A DNA stretch of 64,000 nucleotides from Bacteroidales bacterium UBA5833 (GCA_002433025.1 DJGZ01000073.1:8278-72277); one strand, 5' to 3'; counted from the first letter of the stretch, positions 35,252-44,110 are shown. Made by a program: numbers and translations. Notes: a model not told the origin generated them from the sequence alone.

Positions 35252-36307
35252 TTACTTGCTGGCACCTGTGCTGAATCGGTAGTCCGTTGTACTTTCGAAA
35301 ACCTCGCCCGGCTTCAGCAGGGTGCCCGGAAACCCGGGATGGTTCGGCGAATCGGGATAATGCTGCGTTTCAATGGCTACACCCTTGCAGCGCCCATATT
35401 GCACCCCTTCGTGTCCGGTCAGGGCTGGAATATAATAGCCTGTATAGATATGCACGGACGGTTGATCTGTGAATACCTCCACCTGCCTGCCGGATAGCGG
35501 TTCCGACAACACTGCCGCAGGAATAAGACTTCCTTTTTCGTTTTCAAGCGCATAACCGTGGTCGTAACCATCAGGTAACCGGCCTATGTCGCGGCCGATG
35601 GTTTTGGGCTCCGAAAAATCAAGGGCGGTGCCCGTAATATCAATAATCCGCCCCGTGGGGATCAGGTTGCTGCTTTCAATATTTTTATTACTGAATATCC
35701 TGAGCCGGTGACCCAGGATGTCAGGTTGGGGCATATTCAGGTTAAAATAGGTGTGATTGGTCAGGTTGACCACGGTGGGTCTGTCGGTGGTTACCTGGTA
35801 TTTTATGGTAAGCGCGCCGGGAGATGACATCATATAGGTAACCTTTACCTGAAGGTTTCCCGGAAAACCTTCCTCGAGGTGGGGGCTGAGGTAACTGAGT
35901 TCAAGTCCGTATTTGTCTTCCGTCATTATTACCTGATGATCCCAGGTGCGTTTGTCAAATCCCCTGAATCCGCCATGTAGCGTATTGCCTGCGTTGTTAA
36001 GTGGCAAACGGTAACTTTCCCCGCCTATGCTGAATTTCCCGCAAGCGATCCGGCCCGCGTACCTGCCGGTAATACACCCGAAATAGGGGCAGTCGGCCAG
36101 ATAGCGTTCATCCAGGTAGGCATCTGCAGTATCAAAGCCCAGCACAACCTCTCCGGATTGTCCGTGCCGGTCCGGCGTCCGTATGGAAGTGATGATGCCG
36201 CCATAATTGCTGATGCTGACAACCGTGCCTTTCCCGTCATCCAGGGTGTACAACACAAGATCTCTGCCTTCGGTGTCGCGCCCCCATGGCCTGAGCAGAT
36301 GTTTCAT
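35252..36307 (-). CDS. galM: Aldose 1-epimerase (galactose mutarotase)
   Basis: The enzyme interconverts alpha and beta forms of galactose and glucose, feeding galactokinase. From the ATG at 36305-36307 the protein has 351 residues. Motifs are VVSISNYGGIITSIRTPDR, the substrate-binding NAGNTLHGGFRGFDKRTWD (His general acid/base region), NLTNHTYFNLN (second His), DGYDHGYALE and the catalytic Glu region GVAIETQHYPDSPNHPGFP. No signal peptide is apparent, so it should act in the cytoplasm. It is divergent from galK with a 210-base spacer. The promoter box at 36323-36330 lies inside an upstream start option (36349), which is therefore rejected. Confidence 0.94.
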   Translation of the reverse strand: MKHLLRPWGRDTEGRDLVLYTLDDGKGTVVSISNYGGIITSIRTPDRHGQSGEVVLGFDTADAYLDERYLADCPYFGCITGRYAGRIACGKFSIGGESYRLPLNNAGNTLHGGFRGFDKRTWDHQVIMTEDKYGLELSYLSPHLEEGFPGNLQVKVTYMMSSPGALTIKYQVTTDRPTVVNLTNHTYFNLNMPQPDILGHRLRIFSNKNIESSNLIPTGRIIDITGTALDFSEPKTIGRDIGRLPDGYDHGYALENEKGSLIPAAVLSEPLSGRQVEVFTDQPSVHIYTGYYIPALTGHEGVQYGRCKGVAIETQHYPDSPNHPGFPGTLLKPGEVFESTTDYRFSTGASK

Positions 36308-36322
36308 AATGTGGTTTTTCAG

Positions 36323-36330
36323 CAAAGATA
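36323..36330 (-). promoter_or_regulatory. -7 promoter box of the galM gene
   Basis: The minus strand reads TATCTTTG, a full TAnnTTTG match, 15 bases before the ATG. For galK the facing strand has only a near match, TACTTTTA at 36411-36418. Confidence 0.55.
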
Positions 36331-36517
36331 AGCGGTTGATTTTAATCATTAAAATTCCGGAGAATTCTGTGTCTTATTTACCGGATAAAAAATATTCGGA
36401 TGATATGATTTACTTTTACGACAGAAAATTTCTTCTGCAACTGTGGAAGGGTTTGCCGGTTAACGGAAATTTGTTGCCGGCAATCAGCTCACTGATTATT
36501 TTAAACAAGAGTTAACG

Positions 36518-37678
36518 ATGGAAACAGAATTTTTAAAAGCCATGTTTTCGGAAAAATACGGGCCGGGCCCCGTTCAGGGATTTTTTGCGCCCGGCCGGGT
36601 CAATCTGATAGGTGAACACACCGATTATAACGGAGGCTTTGTGCTGCCCTGTGCGCTGAGTTTTGGCAATTACTGCCTGATCCGCAAAACGGACCGGCCA
36701 TATGTGCGGTTCTCCTCCCTGAATATGAAGTTTGAAACCGAATTGAGCGTTGAGGATCTTAACAAACCGGTAGGCAGGGAGTGGGTAAATTATCCGGTAG
36801 GCGTTTTTGCCCAGTTCCTTAAAAGGGGGGTACGTTTTCCACAGGGGGCCGATCTGCTTTTTTACGGAGATGTGCCGGCAGGGGCAGGCCTCTCTTCTTC
36901 GGCGGCCATCGAAGTGGTTACTGCTGTGGCCATAAACAATGTTTACGAAACCGGTTATTCAGAAATCGATCTGGTAAAGATGGCGCAAAAAGCCGAGCAT
37001 GAATTTGCCGGGGTCATGTGCGGCATCATGGATCAGTTTGCCTCCGCCATGGGAAAAGAAGGGCATGCGGTTTATCTGAATTGCGATACCCTTGAATATG
37101 AGTTGGTTCCGTTGACGCTGGAAGGCGTTAAGATTGTGATCGCCAATACCAACAGCCCGCATAAACTGGATTCGGGAAAGTACAATGAACGTGTCGGGGA
37201 ATGCCACACTGCAGTTGCCGCCCTTCAGCCTTACAAAGCGATCCGCCAGCTTGCCGATATCAGTGTTGAAGAATTTTTAGGATTGAGTGTTCATATTCAG
37301 GATTCTACCGTGATGCGGCGTGCCCGGCATGTGGTCACTGAAATTGAGCGTACCCGCGCGGCTGTTGAATTTCTGAAAGCCGGAGATATCCAGGCTTTTG
37401 GAAAACTGATGATTGCTTCTCATAATTCCCTGCGCGATGATTATGAGGTTACCGGACCGGAGCTTGATGCCATGGTGGAATCATCCCTTGGTATTGAAGG
37501 AGTGCTTGGCTCACGTATGACTGGAGGCGGCTTTGGCGGGTGTACGGTAAGCCTGGTAAAAGATGAGGCAATAGAAGGATTTATCAGCCGTACAGGTGCC
37601 GAATATAGGGAAAGAACCGGTCTGACCCCCGCATTCTATGTGGCTGAAACCAGCGATGGCGGCAAACGCATATGCTGA
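36518..37678 (+). CDS. galK: Galactokinase
   Basis: The cytoplasmic kinase phosphorylates alpha-D-galactose at C1 with ATP, the first step of the Leloir pathway. The 386 residues carry the three GHMP/galactokinase signatures: APGRVNLIGEHTDYNGGFV near residue 24, VPAGAGLSSSAAIEV near 117, and SRMTGGGFGGCTVSL near 334. The catalytic Asp lies in GVMCGIMDQFASAMG. It is divergent from galM, with the secreted GH97 enzyme and transketolase upstream. GalT and galE are not in the window. Confidence 0.96.
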   Translation: METEFLKAMFSEKYGPGPVQGFFAPGRVNLIGEHTDYNGGFVLPCALSFGNYCLIRKTDRPYVRFSSLNMKFETELSVEDLNKPVGREWVNYPVGVFAQFLKRGVRFPQGADLLFYGDVPAGAGLSSSAAIEVVTAVAINNVYETGYSEIDLVKMAQKAEHEFAGVMCGIMDQFASAMGKEGHAVYLNCDTLEYELVPLTLEGVKIVIANTNSPHKLDSGKYNERVGECHTAVAALQPYKAIRQLADISVEEFLGLSVHIQDSTVMRRARHVVTEIERTRAAVEFLKAGDIQAFGKLMIASHNSLRDDYEVTGPELDAMVESSLGIEGVLGSRMTGGGFGGCTVSLVKDEAIEGFISRTGAEYRERTGLTPAFYVAETSDGGKRIC

Positions 37679-37807
37679 TTGGTTTTACAGTTGGACCGGG
37701 TTGACTTATACTGGTCTGAAAGACATAAGGAATAATCAGTTAAGGCAGCGCTTGTCAGCAGCGAATATTCAACCTGCTGTCGGGAGGATTGTCTGAGTGC
37801 TTTTTTC

Positions 37808-37815
37808 TATCTTTG
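37808..37815 (+). promoter_or_regulatory. -7 promoter box of guaA (leaderless)
   Basis: TATCTTTG is a full TAnnTTTG match with TTG 16 bases upstream (37789-37791). Only four bases lie between the box and the ATG at 37820. Confidence 0.65.
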
Positions 37816-37819
37816 CGGC

Positions 37820-39349
37820 ATGCAGGAAACCATTCTTATTCTCGATTTCGGCTCCCAGTACACTCAGCTCATCGCACGCAGGGTCAGGGAGTTAAACGTT
37901 TATTGTGAAATTCATCCCTTCAACAAAATCCCTGAGATTACTCGGTGGATCAAGGGGGTAATCCTCTCGGGCAGCCCTTTTTCGGTGCGCGATAAGGATG
38001 CACCCTATCCAGATTTGTCATATATCCGTTCCAAAGTTCCTTTGCTTGCTGTGTGCTATGGCGCCCAATATTTGGCCCAGACGTCGGGGGGAGAAGTAAT
38101 GCCCTCAAAAATCAGGGAATACGGCCGGGCTAACCTGGGTTTTATCGACATCACCAATCAACTTATGCAGGGCATAAGCCAGGGTAGTCAGGTGTGGATG
38201 TCGCATGGCGATACCATTTTGAACAAACCTGATCATTTTAAAGTGATCGCCAGTACTGCTGATGTTGATATTGCAGGCTTTCAGGTTGAGGGCGAACCTA
38301 CCTGGGGCATTCAGTTCCATCCCGAAGTCTATCATTCAACCGAAGGCGCTGTGCTGCTAAAGAATTTTATTGTGGGCATCTGTGGTTGTCTTCAGGACTG
38401 GACGCCGGCTTCATTCATAGAATCAACGGTCGCTGAACTGAAAACTCAGCTGGGCAACGACAAAGTGCTGCTCGGGCTTTCGGGCGGCGTTGACTCCTCG
38501 GTGGCTGCCGTATTACTCCACAAGGCCATTGGCCGTAACCTGCATTGTATTTTTGTGGATAACGGGTTGTTGCGCAAAGATGAGTTTAGCAGGGTGCTGG
38601 ATTCCTATCAGCACATGGGGCTTAACGTGAAGGGCGTGGATGCCGCGGAAAGCTTCCTCGAAGCGCTGCACGGCATCAGTGAACCTGAGCAGAAAAGAAA
38701 GGCCATCGGAAAAACCTTTATTGATGTGTTTGACCACGAAGCCCATCTGATCAGCGATGTAAAATGGCTGGCACAGGGCACGATTTATCCGGATGTCATC
38801 GAATCCGTTTCGGTGAATGGACCCTCTGCAACCATCAAATCGCACCACAATGTGGGCGGGCTGCCCGATTATATGAAACTGAAGGTGGTTGAACCGCTGA
38901 AAAGCCTGTTTAAAGACGAGGTAAGGCGGGTGGGTACCACCCTGGGCATTGACCCCGATATTCTGAACCGTCATCCATTTCCGGGTCCGGGCCTGGGTAT
39001 CCGCATCCTTGGGGAAATTACCCGCGAAAAGATCCGTATTCTGCAGGAGGCTGACGCCATTTTTACTGACGGCCTGAAATCTTCCGGACTATACAAGGAA
39101 GTGTGGCAGGCAGCCGTTATATTATTGCCCGTGAAATCGGTCGGTGTGATGGGGGATGAACGTACCTATGAATATGTGGTGGCGCTCAGGGCTGTTGGCA
39201 GCACCGATGGCATGACTGCTGACTGGTCGCACCTTCCGTATGATTTTCTGGCAAAAGTGTCGAACGACATCATCAATAAAGTAAAAGGGGTGAACCGCGT
39301 GGTATATGATATCAGCTCAAAGCCCCCGGCTACCATTGAATGGGAATGA
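37820..39349 (+). CDS. guaA: GMP synthase (glutamine-hydrolysing)
   Basis: The enzyme converts XMP to GMP with ATP and glutamine. Its 509 residues contain a class I glutamine amidotransferase domain with Cys79 in LLAVCYGAQYLA and the His/Glu pair in GIQFHPEVYHS. The ATP pyrophosphatase loop follows at VLLGLSGGVDSSVAA (about 216-230), then the C-terminal dimer/XMP domain with HPFPGPGLGIRILGEI and VYDISSKPPATIEWE at the end. All key residues are present and the length is normal. The LysM protein gene follows after 25 bases and is probably on the same transcript, a pairing without an obvious functional reason. Confidence 0.97.
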   Translation: MQETILILDFGSQYTQLIARRVRELNVYCEIHPFNKIPEITRWIKGVILSGSPFSVRDKDAPYPDLSYIRSKVPLLAVCYGAQYLAQTSGGEVMPSKIREYGRANLGFIDITNQLMQGISQGSQVWMSHGDTILNKPDHFKVIASTADVDIAGFQVEGEPTWGIQFHPEVYHSTEGAVLLKNFIVGICGCLQDWTPASFIESTVAELKTQLGNDKVLLGLSGGVDSSVAAVLLHKAIGRNLHCIFVDNGLLRKDEFSRVLDSYQHMGLNVKGVDAAESFLEALHGISEPEQKRKAIGKTFIDVFDHEAHLISDVKWLAQGTIYPDVIESVSVNGPSATIKSHHNVGGLPDYMKLKVVEPLKSLFKDEVRRVGTTLGIDPDILNRHPFPGPGLGIRILGEITREKIRILQEADAIFTDGLKSSGLYKEVWQAAVILLPVKSVGVMGDERTYEYVVALRAVGSTDGMTADWSHLPYDFLAKVSNDIINKVKGVNRVVYDISSKPPATIEWE

Positions 39350-39374
39350 TCCCCGTTCGTAAACACAGTGAACT

Positions 39375-41438
39375 ATGGTCTTGAAAAGAACCCTCATCCG
39401 GCTTTTATTCCTTTTGTGTTTTATCTCCGGTCTCAGAGCCCAGGAAACAGGCGTTCGCCGGTCACAGGTGGTGGAAACCTACAGGGGCAAACAGTATTAT
39501 ATACATTTTGTTGAGCAGGGGCAGACCCTTTATGCCATCTCACAGGCATATCAGGTAACGGTAGACGATATCAGGCATGCAAACCCCGATATCTCTGAAA
39601 TGCTCCGCGATGATCAGATACTGATGATACCAGTCAAAGATCTACGTGCAACGCCCGAACCTGTCAGCAAAACTGAGACTCCCGCTGATTTGCCGACCCG
39701 CGATGTTGCTGATGGGCAGCGGTCGCACATCGTTGCGCCCAAAGAAACCTGGTATGCTCTGGCGAGGCAGTATAACCTTGCCGTTAAGGATATCATTGCC
39801 GCCAATCCCGGGGTGGATACCCTGCGGATAGGCATGAAGGTAACTATCCCAGAACCCGTGCAACCTGACGCGCGTCCGGGTCTGAAACTTTATACAGTCA
39901 GTGCACAGGAAACCCTTTACGGAATTTCAAGGGCATTCGGAATCACAGTGGATGAACTGGTGGGCCTTAATCCGGCTTTAAGCAACGGACTGCAGACCGG
40001 GCAGGTGATCTATGTCCCTGACCGGCAACCGGTGGTGCAGAAGCCTGCAGAACAACCCCGGAGCAGGAAGGATGGATACCTGGAGCACAGGGTTGAACGG
40101 AAGGAGACCCTCTACAGTATTTCCAGGCGCTATGGTGTGGAGATGACGGCCATACTCAATGCAAACCCCGGCCTTGGCGGATCGCTCAGGAAGAATGAAA
40201 TCATACTTATTCCTTTGCCTGGTTCATCACTCGCGGGCACCGTGAAAGTTAAGCAGGATTCTGTGGTTCTGGGCAGGGCAGTGCATGCCGAAGCGCTTCC
40301 TGAATTGCCGGCGATGAACTGCACTCCCTCTCATCCGGTAAAAAGGACTTTCAACCTGGCGCTCATGGTTCCCTTTTCTCTCGAAAAAGCTGACAGTGTT
40401 TACACCGGCGATCCCATGTCGCTGAAACTGCCTTCGGATTATCGGTCTCTCGATTTTATACAGTTTTACGAAGGCGCGCTGATAGCGGTTGATGACCTGG
40501 CTGCCCGTGGAATGGATGTCAGACTGCATGTTTACGATGCCGATGCCGGAGAGGGTATGACAAAAACCAGAAGGATTCTCAATAATCCTGAAATGGAAAA
40601 TATGGATCTGATCATCGGACCCCTGTTTGCACGAAGTTTTGAGCTGGTGGCTTCCTTTGCCGCAAAGCATGAAATCCCGTTGATCAATCCGCTCTCGCAA
40701 AGGAGCGAGATTATTGCCGGTAATTCTTATGTGGTAAAACCACAGCCTTCGGGTTGGAGCAGTTATAATGGCACAGCCCAGGTACTTGCCGGCCGGTTCA
40801 GCGATGCCAACTTCGTGGTAATGCGCCGCAATGATATAGAAAATGCCTCTATGGCCGGGGCTTTTTCTGGTACACTCCGGAAACTGATTGCTGATCCTGC
40901 CGGGGTTAAAGAGGTTATTTACAGCCAGGTTCACGATGCCGGGCTGATGCAAAGTATGGTTCCGGGCAAAACCAACGTTGTTTTGATGCTTACGAATGAT
41001 AAGGCGCTGATTCCAGCACTGCTCAGGCGGCTGAATGATTTGCGCGAAAAGTATCAGATTGTGGTGGTTGGCCTGCCTGAATGGGAAGAGATGGAAATGG
41101 ACATCAATTACCTGCATCAGCTGAATGCCCATTTCTTTACCCCCTGGTTTGTCGATTATTCCGATCCCGAAGTTGTCCGTTTTATCAGCAGTTTCAGGGA
41201 TCGATATATCGGAGAACCGGAATTGGCACGTTATGCCTATCTGGGTTACGATCTTACAGCCTATTTTCTTGAAGCCCTCTATTCCTTTGGCCCGGGTTTC
41301 TTAAATTGCATTCCTGATTTTACTAAAAAAGGCCTGAGCAACAATTTCAGGTTTCAGCAACAGAATGGCGGTGGATATGAGAATACCAGCATAACGGTTT
41401 ACCGCCTTGCTGACTTCCGGAAAGAGACCGTTAAATAG
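39375..41438 (+). CDS. LysM-repeat protein with periplasmic-binding-like domain
   Basis: The 687 residues start with a signal peptide (LIRLLFLLCFISGLRAQ). Four LysM peptidoglycan-binding repeats follow, at about 40-90 (VEQGQTLYAISQAYQVTVDD), 115-160 (APKETWYALARQYNLAVKD), 170-215 (SAQETLYGISRAFGITVDE) and 235-280 (ERKETLYSISRRYGVEMTA). From about residue 315 to 680 there is a type-1 periplasmic-binding fold (FNLALMVPFSLEKADSV, IQFYEGALIAVDDLAARGMD, LIIGPLFARSFELVASFA), as in LpoA-like and amino-acid receptor proteins. It probably binds cell wall and a partner or ligand in the periplasm. Its exact role is unknown. Confidence 0.85.
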   Translation: MVLKRTLIRLLFLLCFISGLRAQETGVRRSQVVETYRGKQYYIHFVEQGQTLYAISQAYQVTVDDIRHANPDISEMLRDDQILMIPVKDLRATPEPVSKTETPADLPTRDVADGQRSHIVAPKETWYALARQYNLAVKDIIAANPGVDTLRIGMKVTIPEPVQPDARPGLKLYTVSAQETLYGISRAFGITVDELVGLNPALSNGLQTGQVIYVPDRQPVVQKPAEQPRSRKDGYLEHRVERKETLYSISRRYGVEMTAILNANPGLGGSLRKNEIILIPLPGSSLAGTVKVKQDSVVLGRAVHAEALPELPAMNCTPSHPVKRTFNLALMVPFSLEKADSVYTGDPMSLKLPSDYRSLDFIQFYEGALIAVDDLAARGMDVRLHVYDADAGEGMTKTRRILNNPEMENMDLIIGPLFARSFELVASFAAKHEIPLINPLSQRSEIIAGNSYVVKPQPSGWSSYNGTAQVLAGRFSDANFVVMRRNDIENASMAGAFSGTLRKLIADPAGVKEVIYSQVHDAGLMQSMVPGKTNVVLMLTNDKALIPALLRRLNDLREKYQIVVVGLPEWEEMEMDINYLHQLNAHFFTPWFVDYSDPEVVRFISSFRDRYIGEPELARYAYLGYDLTAYFLEALYSFGPGFLNCIPDFTKKGLSNNFRFQQQNGGGYENTSITVYRLADFRKETVK

Positions 41439-41461
41439 GGCTTTATACGTAATTTAATAAG

Positions 41462-42292
41462 TTAACCAATCTGCCGCCTGATACCGGCGCTGGTTCTTGC
41501 AGCCTGTATGGCTTTTGCTATACCAAAGATTATTACGAAAGCGAAAATAATGGTAGCTCCTGACGGAATATCCAGGTAATAAGATGTATAAATACCTGAC
41601 AATGAGCCAATAATCCCTATAATTATTGAGTAAATCATCATTAATCTGAGATTTTTGGTAAACAGGTTTGCAGTCGACTGGGGAATGGTCAGGAATGAAA
41701 TGACCAGGATAATCCCGACAATCCGGATATTCATCACTATGGTAAGCGCCACCAGGCTGATCAGGATATATTTGAAAAGGCTGACGGACACCCGGTGGGC
41801 GCGGGCATATTCCTCGTCGAAAGCAATAAACAGTATGATGTGATAAAACCGGATAAAAAACAGTGCGATGACTGCACTCAGCCCAAGCATCAGCCTGAGG
41901 TCGGTTTTCCCGACTGTCAGGATGCTTCCGAAAAGGTACGACATCAGGTTGGGCGCATATCCCGGGGTCATAAACACAAAAATAATCCCCAGTGCCATTC
42001 CCAGCGACCATAGAATCCCAATGGCAGAATCCTCACGCACATTGGTTTTGCCCGAAACATATTCAATTCCCAAAGCAGATAGTACACTGAAAACCGCTGC
42101 TCCGGTTACCGGATTTAATCCCAGATAATAGGCAATGCCGATGCCCCCGAATGAAGCATGGGTGATGCCCCCGCTGATAAAAACCATGCGCCGTGCAACG
42201 ATGTAACTGCCGACAATACCGCAGGTTACACTGGCCAATAATGCTGCCCAGACTGCATTCCGGAAGAATTCGTATTCGAAGAGATGCAACAT
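41462..42292 (-). CDS. znuB: Metal ABC transporter permease (ZnuB/MntB type)
   Basis: The 276-residue membrane protein belongs to the ABC-3 permease family for Zn2+, Mn2+ or Fe2+. It has about eight helices and the family segments LLASVTCGIVGSYIVARRM, FISGGITHASFGGIGIAYY (the GG..H motif), MSYLFGSILTVGKTDL and ILVISFLTIPQSTANLF. The start at 42292 (MLHLFEYEFFRNAVWAALL) matches relatives and leaves four bases after the upstream ATPase stop. An earlier ATG (42346) would run back into that gene. The order on the minus strand is binding protein, ATPase, permease. The metal is not proven. Confidence 0.92.
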   Translation of the reverse strand: MLHLFEYEFFRNAVWAALLASVTCGIVGSYIVARRMVFISGGITHASFGGIGIAYYLGLNPVTGAAVFSVLSALGIEYVSGKTNVREDSAIGILWSLGMALGIIFVFMTPGYAPNLMSYLFGSILTVGKTDLRLMLGLSAVIALFFIRFYHIILFIAFDEEYARAHRVSVSLFKYILISLVALTIVMNIRIVGIILVISFLTIPQSTANLFTKNLRLMMIYSIIIGIIGSLSGIYTSYYLDIPSGATIIFAFVIIFGIAKAIQAARTSAGIRRQIG

Positions 42293-42296
42293 ACTC

Positions 42297-43052
42297 TCAG
42301 TCTTGATTATGGTGATGTTCGCCGAGCACGGTATGGGGCACCTCACCGTGGGTGATCAGTTGTATCGGGCAATTATAAGCAGCAAGCTGGCTTTGGGTTA
42401 TGATGTTTGAGCGGTGGTAATGAAGGTTGCGGTTTACACAGGCGATGGTTTTCACGTAGGTTGTGATGGTACCCACGTCGTGCGATACCATCATAATGGC
42501 CATTTTCTCGTTCAGATGACTCAGCAGTTCATAGAGGTCATGCTCGAACTTGTTGTCAACAAAGGTGTTGGGTTCATCAAGAATCAGCAGGCGGGGTTCC
42601 GAAATAATGGCACGTCCCAGAAAAGCGCGTTGCATTTGTCCGCCGGAGAGCTCACCAATGCTTTTCTTCCGGAGGTGGGCAATTCCCATCATTTCAAGTA
42701 TCTCCATAGCCCGGGCTTTATCGCTGCGGGTAAACCGCCTGAGTCCTGCATTTGCCGACATCAGTCCGGAGAGCACAACCTCATTTACCGAGATAGGGAA
42801 GCTCCGGTCGGTCTTGTTGACCTGGGGCAGGTATCCGATCAGGTTGCGCTGATCGCCCCCGTAATAAATCACTTCTCCCTGCATAGGTGGAATCAACCTG
42901 AGAATCAGTTTCACCAGGGTGGTTTTGCCACCGCCGTTGGGGCCGATCACCCCGATATAATCTTTCTCCTGAATACTCAGGCTCACGTTGTGCAGTACAA
43001 CTTCATTGCTGTAACCGGCACTTGCATTGCGTATCTCAACGATCTCCTGCAT
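42297..43052 (-). CDS. znuC: Metal ABC transporter ATP-binding protein (ZnuC type)
   Basis: This cytoplasmic ATPase of the metal importer has 251 residues and all ABC motifs: Walker A GVIGPNGGGKTTLVK (36-50), the Q-loop IGYLPQVNKTDRSFPIS, signature IGELSGGQMQRAFLGR, Walker B RLLILDEPNTFVD and the switch His in MMVSHDVGTI. The position of Asn (DEPNTF) instead of the usual Thr-Thr after the Walker B Glu is a minor variation. It follows the binding-protein gene by five bases. Confidence 0.95.
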   Translation of the reverse strand: MQEIVEIRNASAGYSNEVVLHNVSLSIQEKDYIGVIGPNGGGKTTLVKLILRLIPPMQGEVIYYGGDQRNLIGYLPQVNKTDRSFPISVNEVVLSGLMSANAGLRRFTRSDKARAMEILEMMGIAHLRKKSIGELSGGQMQRAFLGRAIISEPRLLILDEPNTFVDNKFEHDLYELLSHLNEKMAIMMVSHDVGTITTYVKTIACVNRNLHYHRSNIITQSQLAAYNCPIQLITHGEVPHTVLGEHHHNQD

Positions 43053-43057
43053 GGGTG

Positions 43058-43945
43058 TTAAGGCATCTGGCGGTTCGAAGCTGCTATTTTACCGGCAATG
43101 TCCAGCATGTTTTTCATCCAGTCGGCATCAACCGGATTGAACTCTTCAACCCTTGCATTCAGCTGAGATGCAAGCGAAAGTGCGCTCTGTTTGTTGAACT
43201 GGCTGGAGACAAATATAGCCCTGATCTGCTTTTCGCGGGCAATTGTGATCAGTTTGCTCATATAACGCGGACTTGGCTCCTTGCCTTCCTGCTCAATGGC
43301 GATCTGTTCAAGGTTGTAGTCCCGGGCAAAATAGCCCAGAGAAGGATGATAAATCATAAATTCCCTGACCCCGGAGGCCTCGATTATCTGTCTGATCTGC
43401 ATGTCAAGAGAATCAAGCTCAACCATAAAACGATCGTAATTGGCGGTAAAATATGCTGCATTCTCCGGATCCAGTTCAATAAGTCCTTTCAGCATGTTTC
43501 CAGCCTGGATTTTAACTGCCGGAACCGAAAGCCAGATGTGCGGATCCACGCCGCCGGGATGCACATGGTCGCCATGCTGTACTACTGCTCCCCTGATAAG
43601 GTCAAGATCCTCAGAAGTGTCGTATATCTTCATTCCGGGGTAATTCTGTGCTAACTTACCCAACCAGTTGATTTCAAAATCAAGGTGACCAAGTTTGAAA
43701 TATGCAATTGATTTACCTGTCTCTGCCATCTGTCGGGAGGTGGGCTCATAAGTCTCATGATTGCCTTCTTCCGGTATCAGAACATTCACGGAGAACTTAT
43801 CCCCTGAAATTTCCGAGATAATGGTTTTTTGCGGTAATGTACTTACAGTGATGATTTTCTCACCTTCGGATGTTATTGATTGATTCCGGCATGAGCCTGA
43901 AATCAACACTGCAAGGAGCATAGCGGCGGTATAGTAGCGTATCAT
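43058..43945 (-). CDS. znuA: Zinc/manganese ABC transporter substrate-binding lipoprotein (ZnuA type)
   Basis: The protein has 295 residues from the ATG at 43943-43945. A lipoprotein signal (TAAMLLAVLISGSC) is followed by the cluster A-1 metal-binding fold. Three His ligands are expected: in EEGNHETYEPTSRQM, DPHIWLSVPAVKIQ and MIYHPSLGYFARDY; the fourth ligand may be the Asp or Glu near FNPVDADWM. A short His-rich loop (VVQHGDHVHPGGVDPH) lies before the second ligand and fits zinc capture. The upstream region carries a -7 box and two direct TATCCGGAAA repeats that may be the metalloregulator site. It is the first gene of the operon. Confidence 0.92.
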   Translation of the reverse strand: MIRYYTAAMLLAVLISGSCRNQSITSEGEKIITVSTLPQKTIISEISGDKFSVNVLIPEEGNHETYEPTSRQMAETGKSIAYFKLGHLDFEINWLGKLAQNYPGMKIYDTSEDLDLIRGAVVQHGDHVHPGGVDPHIWLSVPAVKIQAGNMLKGLIELDPENAAYFTANYDRFMVELDSLDMQIRQIIEASGVREFMIYHPSLGYFARDYNLEQIAIEQEGKEPSPRYMSKLITIAREKQIRAIFVSSQFNKQSALSLASQLNARVEEFNPVDADWMKNMLDIAGKIAASNRQMP

Positions 43946-43965
43946 GATGAGAAATTGTAAACTAT

Positions 43966-43990
43966 TTTCCGGATATTTGATTTCCGGATA
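43966..43990 (-). promoter_or_regulatory. Direct repeat at the znuA promoter, candidate metalloregulator site
   Basis: On the minus strand TATCCGGAAA occurs twice, with five bases between copies (43981-43990 and 43966-43975). The pair covers the predicted transcript start just after the -7 box. A partial third copy (TATCCGGAA) lies at 44079-44087. Confidence 0.5.
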
Positions 43991-43998
43991 CAAAACTA
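43991..43998 (-). promoter_or_regulatory. -7 promoter box of the znuACB operon
   Basis: The minus strand reads TAGTTTTG, a full TAnnTTTG match, 45 bases before the ATG at 43945. The repeat pair starts right after it. Confidence 0.55.
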
Positions 43999-44059
43999 CA
44001 ACAAATCGGTAGAGCAAAACAATCCTATTCGCCTAATGTTTGGCAGTGAGGTAGGGTAA

Positions 44060-44110
44060 GGGTGCATATGCAACAGACTTCCGGATATGCACCCAGGCCT
44101 TTTGGGCCTG
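44060..44110. repeat. Two adjacent hairpins between znuA and the V-ATPase operon
   Basis: GGGTGCATAT (44060-44069) pairs perfectly with ATATGCACCC (44085-44094). Immediately after, CAGGCC (44094-44099) pairs with GGCCTG (44105-44110). They lie upstream of both divergent promoters, so a terminator role is unlikely unless an unseen transcript ends here. The remainder to 44268 holds no gene. Confidence 0.5.

Noticed and set aside
36382..36398. CGGATAAAAAATATTCG upstream of galK as a second Rrf2 operator
   Set aside because: The right arm is TATTCG instead of TATCCG and the spacing differs, so similarity to 29989-30004 may reflect base composition.
40227..41132. Open frame of 301 codons on the minus strand inside the LysM gene
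   Set aside because: It lies wholly opposite a clear LysM/periplasmic-binding gene, has no recognisable domain and a low-complexity composition of the kind produced by antisense reading.
43022..43654. 210-codon plus-strand frame opposite znuA
   Set aside because: The metal-binding lipoprotein on the minus strand explains the region and the frame has no domain signal.
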